Shown: positions 19,494-30,300, numbered from the stretch's first letter. The stretch is DNA of 64,000 bases from an uncultured Lachnospiraceae bacterium (GCA_910578885.1 CAJTSH010000006.1:2352-66351), one strand, 5' to 3'. The notes: a model not told the origin generated them from the letters alone. Made by a program: numbers and translations.

Positions 19494-20162
19494 TGGCTGT
19501 GAAGCCAAAGAACAAAGCGGAAGTAAACAGGCTGTTTGCTGATTTACTTTCATTTGAGGACGGCGATTTGGACATCATCCCCTTTGCCCAGCAATTACAG
19601 AAAAAATTAAATGAATTGAAAATAAACATTGACATCTCTCCGATTATTGCGGACGAGCAGGAATCTTACGATAGGCAGCAAAAATCTATCAGCAGTATTG
19701 CGGCAGACGAAAATGGCAGCTTTACAACATCTTATGGCGACAAAGTAAACCAAGAAGACTATGAAACATTACAGGAATATACCAAAAACTTCAAATCGGA
19801 GCAGGCAGAGCTTTGGAACACTGCAACATTAGGAGCTGAAAATGCGGCTGATGCCATACAAATGTATAAAGAAGCACTAAATTCTTCATCCAGCCGTTTA
19901 TCAGTCATGCCTTCATCTGAATATCTGACCAATAACGAAAGCTTCAAACAGGATATGATTCCAAGGACGAGCTGTATGAATCGAAAATCGAGAATGCCAC
20001 CACATCCAAATCCAGAAACGATCTGATAAACCAAAAAATGATAACATTGATAACCGACAGATGCATATGACAGCGCCTACAAGACGAGCAGCAATAAACT
20101 GAAATCCGCCCCCTCTTCCATCTCAGGAATGAAGAAAAAGAGCACGAAGGCAAAAGATGCTG
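19494..20162 (+). pseudogene. Tape-measure protein 2 remnant after frameshift
   Basis: From 19,494 the shifted frame reads AVKPKNKAEVNRLFADLLS and stays open to ~19,955. There the sequence switches frame and becomes closely similar to tape-measure 3 at ~25,371-25,575 (SKDELYESKIENATTSKSRNDL versus the module 3 SKDELYDAKIENAATSKAKNDL). This part holds further frame breaks (for example TGA at 20,025). At 20,163 it runs directly into the leader of the next tape-measure gene, at a CAACCACAA junction. This looks like the scar of a recombination between tape-measure paralogues that removed most of the second copy. Confidence 0.75.
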
Positions 20163-20382
20163 CAACCACAATTAGAAAATACGGAAATCCTCGATATATT
20201 CAACGAAAACCAAGCTTTTTCTGTATGTATATATACGGTATAGAATAAAAACTTTCAAACATCCAATCAGCTTCACATAAAAAATCCTAAATAAATCTTG
20301 AAAATCCTACCGCTCCTCTTTTTAAAGGACGGTATTTACATAGATAAACAAAAATCAAAACAACCCAAAGGAGGAAACACAC
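20163..20382 (+). repeat. Tape-measure leader repeat, copy 2
   Basis: Second copy of the 220-bp leader, with the TATATATACGGTATAGAAT stretch, a hairpin at 20,308-20,334 (TACCG..TCC / GGA..CGGTA) and AAAGGAGG before the ATG at 20,383. It is joined abruptly to the end of the tape-measure 2 remnant. Confidence 0.75.
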
Positions 20383-21447
20383 ATGGATGATTTAAAATCC
20401 TTACTACAAGCCCTTTCTAAAGCAATAGGGCTCCCAAACCTGACATCGTCTTTATCTGGCAGCTTCCAAACAGCGACTTCAGAACTGAAGGAAATTGATT
20501 CCACGCTCACGGAAATCGGCAAATCTGCCAACATGACCAATTCCAGGCTGCAAAAGCTTGGAGACACCTCATTTGAGGTCGCTGCTAAATTCGGCACAAG
20601 GGCAAACGATTACCTAGGCAGCGTGCAGCAGATGATAAATGCCGGTTACAAGAACGCTGTGCAAATGGCGGAGCTATCCACACTCGTCCAATCCGCAGAC
20701 AACATTCAGTCAGACTTAGCCCTAGACTATGTCTTAGCAGCCGATAAGGCATATGACTATGCCGGAAATGTGGAAAAACTAACAAAGCTGCTTGACGGCC
20801 AGAACCAGATGGCAAGAAAAAACACCCTGAACATGGAAGAACTGGCAAACGCCACGATAGCTGCATCCGAACTGCTCTCCGACCTTCCGGATATCCCGGA
20901 GGACAAGCTGTCCGCACTGCTTGGGACCGGGCTTTCGGTATCCAACGATTCCGGCAAGGACGTTGCAGCAGCAATCAAGGATATCGTGGCAAGCCTCAAC
21001 GCTATGGACAGCCTGCGTGACCCGATAGATCTCCTGTCGGAACTGGCAGATACATACAATTCCCTGCCCAACGGCAGTACAAGAAAGATGGATCTTCTCT
21101 CAAGCATCAGCGGCGGAAACCATGCAGATTTTCTTGACAGCCTCCTGTCAAACTGGGAACGGTATGACGAGATGTTAGGGGACTTTGGAAATGCTTCCGG
21201 CTCCATGATGGGCGATGCGGAAAAATCCGCAAGCACCCTGAACGGGACATTGAACAGCCTTGCAGACACCTGGACGGATACGGTGAATAAAATCGTTGAT
21301 TCGGATGCGTTAACAGGCACCGTGGAAATATTGGACACCTTGCTGGGCGGGATAAACAATGTCACAAAAGCCCTTGACGGGCTCGGCGTCCTCGGAATAG
21401 CGAGCGGAGGGGCTCTGGGAGGAATAATGGGTGCAAAAGGCTTGGGT
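20383..21447 (+). CDS. Phage tail tape-measure protein 3, 5' exon
   Basis: 355 codons starting MDDLKSLLQALSKAIG after AAAGGAGG. The product is a tape-measure N-terminus: NSRLQKLGDTSFEVAAKFG, a Gly/Asp/Ser-rich helical array, LLSELADTYNSLPNGS, and a Gly-rich hydrophobic end, GLGVLGIASGGALGGIMG. The exon ends in CTTGGGT at 21,447; without splicing the frame stops 10 codons later at 21,480. Spliced to 22,433 or 22,460 the protein has about 1,954-1,963 residues. It is the first gene of module 3 and has its own leader. Confidence 0.85.
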
Positions 21448-21919
21448 CAGCGTGTGATTTTAATCACAACTGCGGTGTAGATAGTTGCGAGGCTCAAGAA
21501 AGCTATTACTACTGCTATGGCTAAAAACCATAGGTAAAACAGGAACGCATCCATATCGTAACCGTGATACGGATGCGGGGGCTTTTAGAAAAATGAACTC
21601 CCGATATGACCGTGCGTGACTGCGCGGCCTACGGATCTGGCAACAGCCGTACAAGGACGGGGACGGCCCATATGTGACTTGTCATGTAGCATATGGGAAT
21701 ACCCGCAGAGAGGCGTACTGCTTACCAAGCAAGTGCCGCTCCCATCGACTATCAGGGAGACATGGAAAGCTTAAACGACATTAAGCGAGTACATGAAGGT
21801 ATAGTCAGCCCGGCTGCTGTTAAGCGCGGCAGCCACAAAAAGTCAGCCGTACTTATGCGGCACACCAAAAATAAGGAGCCCTGCCGCTCTTCTATTGATG
21901 ACTTCCAAAAACATGATAG

Positions 21920-21940
21920 AAAAAGGCAGAACCCCTGGCC
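21920..21940 (-). terminator. Terminator of antisense gene (module 3)
   Basis: On the - strand GGCcAG pairs with CTGCC around GGGGTT (21,925-21,940), followed by TTTTTC. It lies directly after the antisense stop codon. The stem is short, so efficiency is uncertain. Confidence 0.5.
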
Positions 21941-21942
21941 AA

Positions 21943-22347
21943 TCAGAACTTATGCTTGCAGTTCACACATACCCGGTCTGTTTTATTTGTCATGTATCCG
22001 GTAAGGACGCTCCATTTGCGTGGAACGATCTGGATGTTTGTGGAACCGCATTTGGGGCAGCGGACGGCATTTGGCACTGAAAACATGTCTTTGTACTGTG
22101 CCGTCTGTGCTTTGAACTGGGACATTTTTAAATTATACTCAATGATGTCTTTATTCTTAAGCTCTATCATGGCATCAATGAAATCACTATCATTGGAGAC
22201 TTTTACCATTACATCAAGCTCATCAGATGATATTCCAGTATCTATCAGTTCGCCTCCACATCCCCCCCCAGTATGTATGTCACCATCCGGATCACAACAA
22301 CCTATACGCATTCCACATTTTTTACATATTTTTAAAACTGTTTTCAT
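21943..22347 (-). CDS. Antisense intron-located zinc-ribbon protein (module 3)
   Basis: 134 residues from ATG 22,347, with GGAGG 8 nt upstream. The N-terminus has Cys-rich sites (CKKCG, then CC and GGGCGGE within ~30 residues). The middle is acidic and helical (SDFIDAMIELKNKDIIEYN). The C-terminus has CPKCGSTNIQIVPRKW, a spacer, and CVNCKHKF. The architecture (N-terminal zinc site, helical middle, C-terminal ribbon with a hydrophobic spacer) parallels the module 2 antisense protein, although the residues differ strongly. It lies wholly within the group I intron on the opposite strand. The function is unknown. Confidence 0.85.
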   Translation of the reverse strand: MKTVLKICKKCGMRIGCCDPDGDIHTGGGCGGELIDTGISSDELDVMVKVSNDSDFIDAMIELKNKDIIEYNLKMSQFKAQTAQYKDMFSVPNAVRCPKCGSTNIQIVPRKWSVLTGYMTNKTDRVCVNCKHKF

Positions 22348-22379
22348 TCACAGACCCTCCTCTAAAATATTTTAATAGA

Positions 22380-22388
22380 ATTATACCA
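22380..22388 (-). promoter_or_regulatory. Extended -10 promoter of antisense gene (module 3)
   Basis: On the - strand TGGTATAAT (22,380-22,388) forms an extended -10 about 32 nt upstream of the start. No good -35 is present at 17 nt. The sequence ATTAAAATATTTTAGA follows, almost as in module 2. Confidence 0.6.
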
Positions 22389-22459
22389 CCTTATAACATG
22401 AATTGGAAGTTCAATATCTTTTCCCCATTACGCTTGTGCAACCGACAGGAAACAACCGG

Positions 22460-25400
22460 CTAGGTCTGGGTGGTATATTCGATGGCTTTAAAGTGAAAAC
22501 GGACTCTTACAACGATACTATCAATCGGTTCCGGCAGATTGATTTCTCCCAAAGATTTTTGACCCAGTCAAATGACATAGACTGGAATAGTCTTTCCACC
22601 TCCATCGGTCCAATCGACGACAGACTCCGCTCATACTTCCAGACACTGAACGACGGCAACGGAACCATCAACAACTCTTCCGCATCCCTCGAAGACTTTT
22701 CCAACCATCTGCGGCGAACCGGACAGGCTTACGACTTCACAGCCCTGAAAGCCACGGCTTTAAATACCGCCATAAATGCGGGCGTTTTCGTGCTTGCCGG
22801 AATTGTCATTACAGCCCTCTCCTCCGCATGGGACACAATCAACGTGACCGTAGCGGAAACGCAGGAAAAAATCAACGAAATCACGTCTTCATTAGCGGAA
22901 CTCAATTCCGAGTATGACGCCCTCTCAGCCCGTGACATAGACTCGCTGTCCCAGTCCGAAAAGGAACGGCTCGAATATCTGGAAGACCGCATCGCAAAGG
23001 AAGAAGAGCTCTTAAAAATCCAAGAGGCGAAAAAGGCTGAAGAGGAAATCGGCGGCGGGTTCACCGACTATTTTGACAAGGACAGCTATACCAGAAAGCT
23101 TTCCGATGAAAAATTCGGAGATGCGGGGATGGCCTTATTTGACCTCTTCAAAGGCGGCTCCAGCGACAACATCACCCTGTTGTCGGCAAACACCCTCCGG
23201 AGGCTGAAAGACTATAAAAATTTGCAGGAAGACATGGACAGCCTGCAGGAACAAAGGGATTCCCATCCGAAAAATTCAATCTTATATAACTCAAACCAGG
23301 AATCAATCAACAAACTGCAGGATAAGGAAGATGATTATATTTCCGACATGCAGGAACAGCTCCTGACATGGAAGGGAAAACGGCTCGACTATGAAACCGC
23401 CGTAGACGACCTCAAATCAAAAATCAGCAATCCCAATATCTCGAACAACGCAAGGGAACAGGCAAAAGAATACCTGGCCGAATATGAAGACATGCTGCAG
23501 ACTGCGAATACCTGCATTGAACGGCTGGAAGACGTATTGCATTCCCCGCAGTCCGTCCTGGAATCCCTTGACGAAAGGCTTACTAACTTTTCTGCCGAAG
23601 ACTTGGAAAACTTATTCACAGAGGACGAATTAAACATCTTATATCAGGCCAGCTTCGACCCCGACGCCACCGAGAGCGCATTGCGGGAAATCATTGCGGG
23701 AAGCCAGGAAACCGCCGAAGAAGAACCTATAAGCCTGCCATTTTCCTTCGAAGACAGGATGACAAAAGTTCAGGATTTATCAGGAGGCTTTGACCTTCTC
23801 TCCGACATTTATTCCAACATATCCGACGGGGATGCCTTTGACTGGTCTTCCCTCCTCAATAATGAGGAATTCAAGGAAATTTTTGGAGAATTCGGCTCCA
23901 TATATGATGACTTTATGCAAACGGTTTCAAATGCGCCGGACGATATCGGAGCCTGCCAGAGCGCCTTTGACCGGCTTTCCGCAGCCTATCTTTCAAACTC
24001 CGATGCATTAAGATATGTAACGGCGGATACCAAGGATGCCACTGTCAGCATGTTAGAACAGATGGGAATTTCGAATGCCCTAGAAATCGTAACAAACAAT
24101 CTTACATTAAATGAACAGACGCTGGCAGATGCAAAATATGCCGCCGCACAGACAGCACAGGCGCTTACACAGTCCGCTGCAACAGAAGTAGAAGCGAAAG
24201 AAGCGGTAAGACTAAGCAATATTAATCTTGAGAATGCCACATTGTCAGAAATCAACGACTTAATTATGGAAGCAGACCAATTGGGCATATCATCCGGCGC
24301 TTTAATCAATTTCAAACTCGCCAAGTTCGACGTAAGCCGTCAATCGCTGAACCTTATGGAAGACGTAAGCAGCCTGCTGGCAATGGCAAAGGCGGCTAAT
24401 ATTTCCTCTCAGGCAGTAGTTTCGCTGGCAAATGCCCAAGCCGGCTATAATGCAGCAAAAAAAAGTAATGACGAATTTGCAATGAGATATTGGGCTGCCC
24501 AGATGGACAGCCAAAGAAAACTCGTTGAATCACAGATTACAAACTTTCAAATTCCCACCGTAAAAGTGAGCCCTTACCAAAAACAGCCTTCCGGTAACCT
24601 TACCCCCTCCGCAGCCGCCCCAGCCGAAACCAAAGAAACCTTCAACTTCATCGAAACCGCTATCAACCGCATCAGCTCGGCAATCGACAAGCTAAAATCC
24701 AAAGCCGAAGAGACCTTTAGCAGCTTCACATCCCGCGGCAGATCCTACTCCGAAGCCATCAAAAAAATCGGCGAAGAACTTAGCATGCAGGAACAGGCAA
24801 TGCAGAAATATACCGCCAACCGGGACAGCGTCGGTCTGGACGAATCATGGGCAGCACAGGTGCGGGACGGCAGCCTCAACATTGCCGAGGTAAGCGATTC
24901 CTCTCTGAAGGAAAAGATACAGGAATACCAGAAATGGAACGACATGGTCAATGAATGCAGCGATTCCATTTCCGACCTGAAAAAAGAACAAGACGAACTG
25001 ATAAGGGACAAGCTGGAACTGCTCATCACAAAATACGAGAAGCTTTCCACAAAAACCGCAGGTGCGAATGAACGCATCCAGAATAAGATAGACTTAAAGG
25101 AATCCTGGGGCGGTTTGGCCAGCACCAAAGGCTATATCAAAATGAACAAGAACCTTTCCAAACAGGTCGGATATGCGAGGAGCCAGAACAGCGAGCTCAG
25201 GCAATTACAGAAGACCGTGACAAAAGGTTCCGAGGCGTGGCATGAATATCAGGAACAGATTGACAAGAACAACGCCTCCATGCAAGATTTAACAAAAAGC
25301 ATGGTGGAAAACGCCAAAGCCGCAGCCGCGCTTGCCAAAGAAAAAGCCAACGCCAAAGTGGAAAAATATGATTCCAAGGACGAGCTATACGATGCCAAAA

Positions 25401-27256
25401 TCGAAAACGCCGCCACATCCAAAGCCAAAAACGATCTGATAGACCAAAAAATTGATAACATTGATAACCGGCAGACGGCATACGACAGCGCCTACAACAC
25501 GAGCAGCAATAAACTGAAATCCGCCTCCGATTCCATCTCAAAAATGAAGAAAAAGAGCACAAAGACAAAAAACGCTGCTACAAATAAGGCAAACCAGACC
25601 TACAATGACGTACTCGCAAAGGTAAAGGCGAGAGTAAAGGCAGGGGAAAAAATACCGGTAGTACTTCTGGAAAAGGCACGAAAGCTAAAAGACAATGCCA
25701 AACTGTATAACGCCTGCGTCCAATATAATGCATACTTCGACGCAAAGGCGGAAAACAAGGAAATCGCCGACATTTATCGTGAGACCTCACAGCAGGATAG
25801 GGCGGAACTGACGCTTGAGAAATTCAACAACACCGCTGAATCGTACGACAACAGCCTCCGCTCCGGCAAACAGCAGGCATCGGTCATCAACAACCGGATA
25901 TCGCTTGCAAACGAACAAGGAAAAACGGCGTCCGCCTCCGATTACAAAGAGCTGATCGGCATTGAAGAAAAGAACCAAAAGACACTCATAGATAAGCGGA
26001 ACGCTTTGCAGAACGCCCTTGACGATGCTGTCAAAAACGGCTCTGTGAAAGAAAATTCCGAAGAATGGTATGAAATGAAGGACGCCATTGATGCGGTCAC
26101 GAATGAGATAGACGAATCCACCCGTTCCATTGTTGAATACCAGAACGCCATCCGGCAGTTGGAATGGGATAAATTTGACAAAGGGATGGAGAGCCTGAAA
26201 CGCGACAACTCGGAAAGGGATTATCAGATCGACATGCTAAGCCATAAAAAGCTGGTGGATGACGAAACAGGCGATTTCACGGACGAGGGAAAGACAACGC
26301 TGAATCTTCGGAAATCGAACTATCAGAACTATCTTACCCAAGCCGCAAAATACCAACAGGAATACCAGAAACTTCAAAGCCAGATTGCAAAAGGCGAACT
26401 GGACGCAGACGACGAAAAAGTCGTCGCACGCCTGCGTGAACTAGAAGATGCACACCACAATGTCATGCTGTCGGCAGAAGATGAAAAGGAATCCATTGCC
26501 AGCCTGATCAAAGAAGGCTATGACGCCCAGTTGAATTCCCTCAGCAAATTGATTCAAAAATATAAAGATTTGCGGCAAAACGCAAAAGACGCCTACGAAT
26601 ATCAGAAATCCATTTCGGAAAAGACCAAAAATATCGCCTCGCTGCAAAAACAGCTGGCAGCATACGGTTCCAATGATACGGAGGAGGCTCGCGCAAAAAT
26701 CCAGCAGCTAAAAGTGGATCTGGAAAATGCCAAACAGGACTTAAAAGATACGGAATACGAGAAATATCTCTCAGATACCAACGACATGCTGGATGAACTG
26801 TATAGTGACTACGAAGCATTTATTGATAAGAAATTAGAAGATACGGACACGCTTTTAGAAAACATTGATTCTTCTATCACCAATATGTCAGATAGTGTCT
26901 CAACGGTACTCTCCTCTATCAATCAGACAACTGAAGATCTGATAAAAGCGCTGACTGCTTCCCCTTCACCCCAAATTCAGGACATTTATCCTATGGGCAT
27001 GATACCCCCGGCTGTCCCCAATCCCATTTCAGACATGGTTCTTCCAAAACTCGACCTAAATAATTCCGGTTACGGAAATGCTGTAACGATCAGTATGGGA
27101 GACATCGTATTACAGGACGTGCAGAATCCGGAGCAGTTCTCCAGACAGCTTGTGACAGCAATTGCAGACAACTCAAGAGTGCAGAGATCCATTCAGTCAG
27201 TATCTGTCGAACGGCTGGTAAAATCCAACGGTCTTAGCGTAAACCGTTATAAATAA
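22460..27256 (+). CDS. Phage tail tape-measure protein 3, 3' exon
   Basis: About 1,598 residues after splicing; the exon may instead begin at 22,433. It opens near GGIFDGFKVKTDSYNDTINRF, equivalent to IFKTYESDL in gene 2 and VFKTWLTDL in gene 1. A hydrophobic segment (NAGVFVLAGIVITALSSAW) follows, then coiled coils, a Pro-rich hinge (nt ~24,590), one Lys-rich repeat unit (nt ~25,408-25,850) and acidic coiled coil. The C-terminal domain ends with MGDIVLQDVQNPEQF and NGLSVNRYK. The ~600-residue difference from gene 1 is partly explained by gene 1 having three repeat units. It is followed at 54 nt by the tail protein gene. Confidence 0.85.
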   Translation, partial: LGLGGIFDGFKVKTDSYNDTINRFRQIDFSQRFLTQSNDIDWNSLSTSIGPIDDRLRSYFQTLNDGNGTINNSSASLEDFSNHLRRTGQAYDFTALKATALNTAINAGVFVLAGIVITALSSAWDTINVTVAETQEKINEITSSLAELNSEYDALSARDIDSLSQSEKERLEYLEDRIAKEEELLKIQEAKKAEEEIGGGFTDYFDKDSYTRKLSDEKFGDAGMALFDLFKGGSSDNITLLSANTLRRLKDYKNLQEDMDSLQEQRDSHPKNSILYNSNQESINKLQDKEDDYISDMQEQLLTWKGKRLDYETAVDDLKSKISNPNISNNAREQAKEYLAEYEDMLQTANTCIERLEDVLHSPQSVLESLDERLTNFSAEDLENLFTEDELNILYQASFDPDATESALREIIAGSQETAEEEPISLPFSFEDRMTKVQDLSGGFDLLSDIYSNISDGDAFDWSSLLNNEEFKEIFGEFGSIYDDFMQTVSNAPDDIGACQSAFDRLSAAYLSNSDALRYVTADTKDATVSMLEQMGISNALEIVTNNLTLNEQTLADAKYAAAQTAQALTQSAATEVEAKEAVRLSNINLENATLSEINDLIMEADQLGISSGALINFKLAKFDVSRQSLNLMEDVSSLLAMAKAANISSQAVVSLANAQAGYNAAKKSNDEFAMRYWAAQMDSQRKLVESQITNFQIPTVKVSPYQKQPSGNLTPSAAAPAETKETFNFIETAINRISSAIDKLKSKAEETFSSFTSRGRSYSEAIKKIGEELSMQEQAMQKYTANRDSVGLDESWAAQVRDGSLNIAEVSDSSLKEKIQEYQKWNDMVNECSDSISDLKKEQDELIRDKLELLITKYEKLSTKTAGANERIQNKIDLKESWGGLASTKGYIKMNKNLSKQVGYARSQNSELRQLQKTVTKGSEAWHEYQEQIDKNNASMQDLTKSMVENAKAAAALAKEKANAKVEKYDSKDELYDAKIENAATSKAKNDLIDQKIDNIDNRQTAYDSAYNTSSNKLKSASDSISKMKKKSTKTKNAATNKANQTYNDVLAKVKARVKAGEKIPVVLLEKARKLKDNAKLYNACVQYNAYFDAKAENKEIADIYRETSQQDRAELTLEKFNNTAESYDNSLRSGKQQASVINNRISLANEQGKTASASDYKELIGIEEKNQKTLIDKRNALQNALDDAVKNGSVKENSEEWYEMKDAIDAVTNEIDESTRSIVEYQNAIRQLEWDKFDKGMESLKRDNSERDYQIDMLSHKKLVDDETGDFTDEGKTTLNLRKSNYQNYLTQAAKYQQEYQKLQSQIAKGELDADDEKVVARLRELEDAHHNVMLSAEDEKESIASLIKEGYDAQLNSLSKLIQKYKDLRQNAKDAYEYQKSISEKTKNIASLQKQLAAYGSNDTEEARAKIQQLKVDLENAKQDLKDTEYEKYLSDTNDMLDELYSDYEAFIDKKLEDTDTLLENIDSSITNMSDSVSTVLSSINQTTEDLIKALTASPSPQIQDIYPMGMIPPAVPNPISDMVLPKLDLNNSGYGNAVTISMGDIVLQDVQNPEQFSRQLVTAIADNSRVQRSIQSVSVERLVKSNGLSVNRYK

Positions 27257-27310
27257 TTGATTTCCTATGCGGGCAATGCCTGCATGGGAACATGAAAAGG
27301 AGGAAAAACA

Positions 27311-30300
27311 TTGGCAAATATATTTTTCAACAAACAATCCATACCCGAAACCCCGACGCTTCTCTTGAAGCGCCGGGACTTAACCACAATCGGAGCCATC
27401 AAGGCTTCCGATATTGTCTACAAAAATCAATTCTTTGCACCGAACGAACTATCCTTCCGGGTATACCGTTATGCAGACGAAAAACAGAATACCTCATGGC
27501 AGACGCTTGACGACTATAATGTCATCTATATCCCGGAATACGGGGAATATTTTGACGCACATGTCTCGCTGAATGAGGAAAACGGAACCTATAAAACAGT
27601 CACCTGTACGGCGCTGGCAGAATCCGAATTATCCCAGACCAAATTGTATGACATAGAAATCAATACAGATGCCGACATGGCAAGACCGGATTATGACGAA
27701 GATTACCCAACTGTCTTTTATCGTGAAGTTTCAGAACAATACGCAGATTATCCCAAAGACAGCGCAGAATACCGGGAATACAAAAAGAAAAAAGAATCCT
27801 CTCTGCTGCATCGCATTCTGGAGAAGGCTTCCAACTATTCCATCGGAGATGTAGATGATAACCTAAAAGACCTGAACACATGGTATCAGTTCAGCATATC
27901 CGACTCCAGCATCTTAGACGTACTGACCGGAGAAATCGCAGAACAATACCAGTGCCTCTTTACATTTGAAATACAGCCGGACGGAACAAGGCTTGTGCAT
28001 GCGCATGATTTATGCAATACCTGTTCCTGCGGTTACCGCGGAGATTTCCATGACAAATGCCCCAAATGCGGGGGCACTGATTTTAGAGGCGCATATGGAA
28101 GGGATACGACTATTTTTGTTTCAAAGGATAATCTTGCTACATCCGCCATGATAGAAAGCAATAAAGAGGAATTAAAAAACTGTTTCCGTGTTTCTGGCGG
28201 GGACGACCTTATGACTGCCGCTATTGCAAACTGCAATCCAAACGGAAGCAACTATTTTTATAATTTTTCGAAAGAAGCATATGAAAACATGCCGAAAGAA
28301 CTGTCAGAAGGAATCGAGTCTTACAAAAAAACGTATGATACATATTTAAATACCAAGAAATTTAATTTAGATTCTTCCCATGTGGCAAAATATAATAATG
28401 TCGTTAAGTACATTATGGAAAAATTTCCCACGGAACCTTATAAAACTATACAATTACCAATTTCCGGATATAGTGAGATAAGTTCTTTGCGTTATAGTTT
28501 AATAGATTTAAAACTATATTTAGAATCATCCATGATGCCTGTTCCAAGTCTTGACGGTCAATCAATAGAAGATGCGATAAACGCACTCACTTCGCAAAAT
28601 CTATCTCCTATTGCTGTTTCCAATCCTTCTTCCGTATCAGACACAGTTATAAACAATACAATCATTGGCATGGCAAAAGCTTATGTAAACACCGCACTTT
28701 ATAAAATCGAAATAGAAGAGAAAGACTTTTCATACAAAGCAGCAGAGAGTAAAGAGAAGGATGGCGCATGGACGGGACAGCTTACCCTTACAAGCATTGA
28801 AAATAAAACAATTTCCGCAAAAACCGGCAAAATCACACTAAAGGTTAATTCGGACATAGAAACATATTTAAAACAGAAATTAGATCGCGCAATGGCAAAA
28901 TCTGATAATTCCATTAAAGATATTACCAGCATGGAAATGTCTTTTGCAGACTTTTGTGAAAGAATCACTTATTACAGCATCAATTATCTTGCCAAAGCCA
29001 AAGACTCATTTGACGACTGCATTTCTACCATTATCAGTTTTGATAATAGTGAACTTAAAAATACAATGTACTTAAACTACAAAGAACGTTCCGATAAACT
29101 AGACGAACAAATTTTATATATGACAGGCCTTTATGATGATACCAATACTTTATATGAAGATATCACGAATATACAAGATTCTGCGAAACAGTCCTTAGAC
29201 TTTGAAAAATATCTGGTAAAGATTGATAAAAACTTATGGAAAACATTCTGCTCTTACCGCCGGGAAGACAGCTATAAAAATAATTATTATGCCTCGGCAG
29301 GACTTAACAATTCTGAATTATTGGAGAAAGCAAGGCAATTGATTGAAGCTGCGCAAAAAGAATTGTATAAAGCTTCAAATCTACAGTACAAGGTAAGCGC
29401 TTCTTTGAATAATTTACTTGCCTTAGAAGAATTTCAGCCTATGAAGGAAGATTTCGAATGCGGAAACTGGATACATATGATGGTCGATGATAATATATAC
29501 AACCTAAGACTTTTATCTTATGAAATTAATTTCGACAATTTTGCAGCGATTTCTGTCGAATTTTCTACCGTAGAGAAAGTATGGTCTGGCATATCCGACA
29601 TTACAAGCATTCTAAACTCTGCGTCTTCTATTGCCGGCTCTTACTCTTCCACTATGCGCCAAGTAAATAATTCTGCAAAGGCAGCACAATATGTAGAAAA
29701 CTGGGTACAAAAAGGCCTGGATGCGACCGCTGCCAAGATTGTGAATAATGCGGACAATCAGGATATTGTGATTGACAAAACAGGCCTGTTATGCCGCCAA
29801 TATGACGACATTAACGACCAATATGATAACTGCCAATGCAAAATAGTAAACAACTGTATTGCAATTACAGATAACAGCTGGAAATCGGTAAAGTCCGCCC
29901 TAGGAAAGTTTATTTATATCTCCCCGACCACAGGCAAAGAAGAAACGGCATACGGCATTCTTGCTGATACGATTGTCGGAAAATTTATAACAGGGGAACA
30001 TCTGGCCATTTATTCCGGCGATAACTCTGTAGTAATTGATAGGAATGGAATTACCCTTAACGGCGGAAAAATAACATGGACTGCGCCTATTAATTCTGAT
30101 AATGTCATTACTTCCAATGCGGTTTCCGGGTTAAATGATTTCAAAAACGCTATGAGCGGAAGTCTTGGTATCACTACAATTACATCCGACTCTATTATAT
30201 CTCCAAAAATCGGCGGTGGATACCTGTATATTACCGGCGACAAGGGAGCAGTTGAAATCAACCCACAATTATGGGAATATGCCGGAAATTCAGGGAATAT

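Larger units (their letters stand above)
21448..22459 (+). ncRNA. Group I intron in tape-measure gene 3
   Basis: About 1.0 kb. P1: exon CTTGGGT (21,441-21,447) with GCTCAAG (21,492-21,498), with U.G at the splice site. P2: CGCATCC/GGATGCG (21,546/21,571). P3: CTCCC (21,598) with GGGAG (21,755). P7: GACTAT (21,747) with ATAGTC (21,801). P8: GCTTAA/TTAAGC (21,769/21,781). The joining segment ACATGAAGGT just before P7' is typical of the family. P9: GGCTGC/GCAGCC (21,812/21,829). A stem CCCATATG/CATATGGG lies in the P4-P6 region. The order P3-P7-P3'-P8-P7'-P9 is that of a group I core. The 3' end is less sure: ending after G 22,459 or G 22,432 both keep the frame, and the latter allows a longer P10 with wobbles. 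The 3' half holds an antisense gene. Confidence 0.88.

Noticed and set aside
16747..22459. IStron (group I intron plus IS605-type transposase)
   Set aside because: The insert ORFs are zinc-ribbon proteins of 134-137 residues without Y1 transposase or TnpB motifs.
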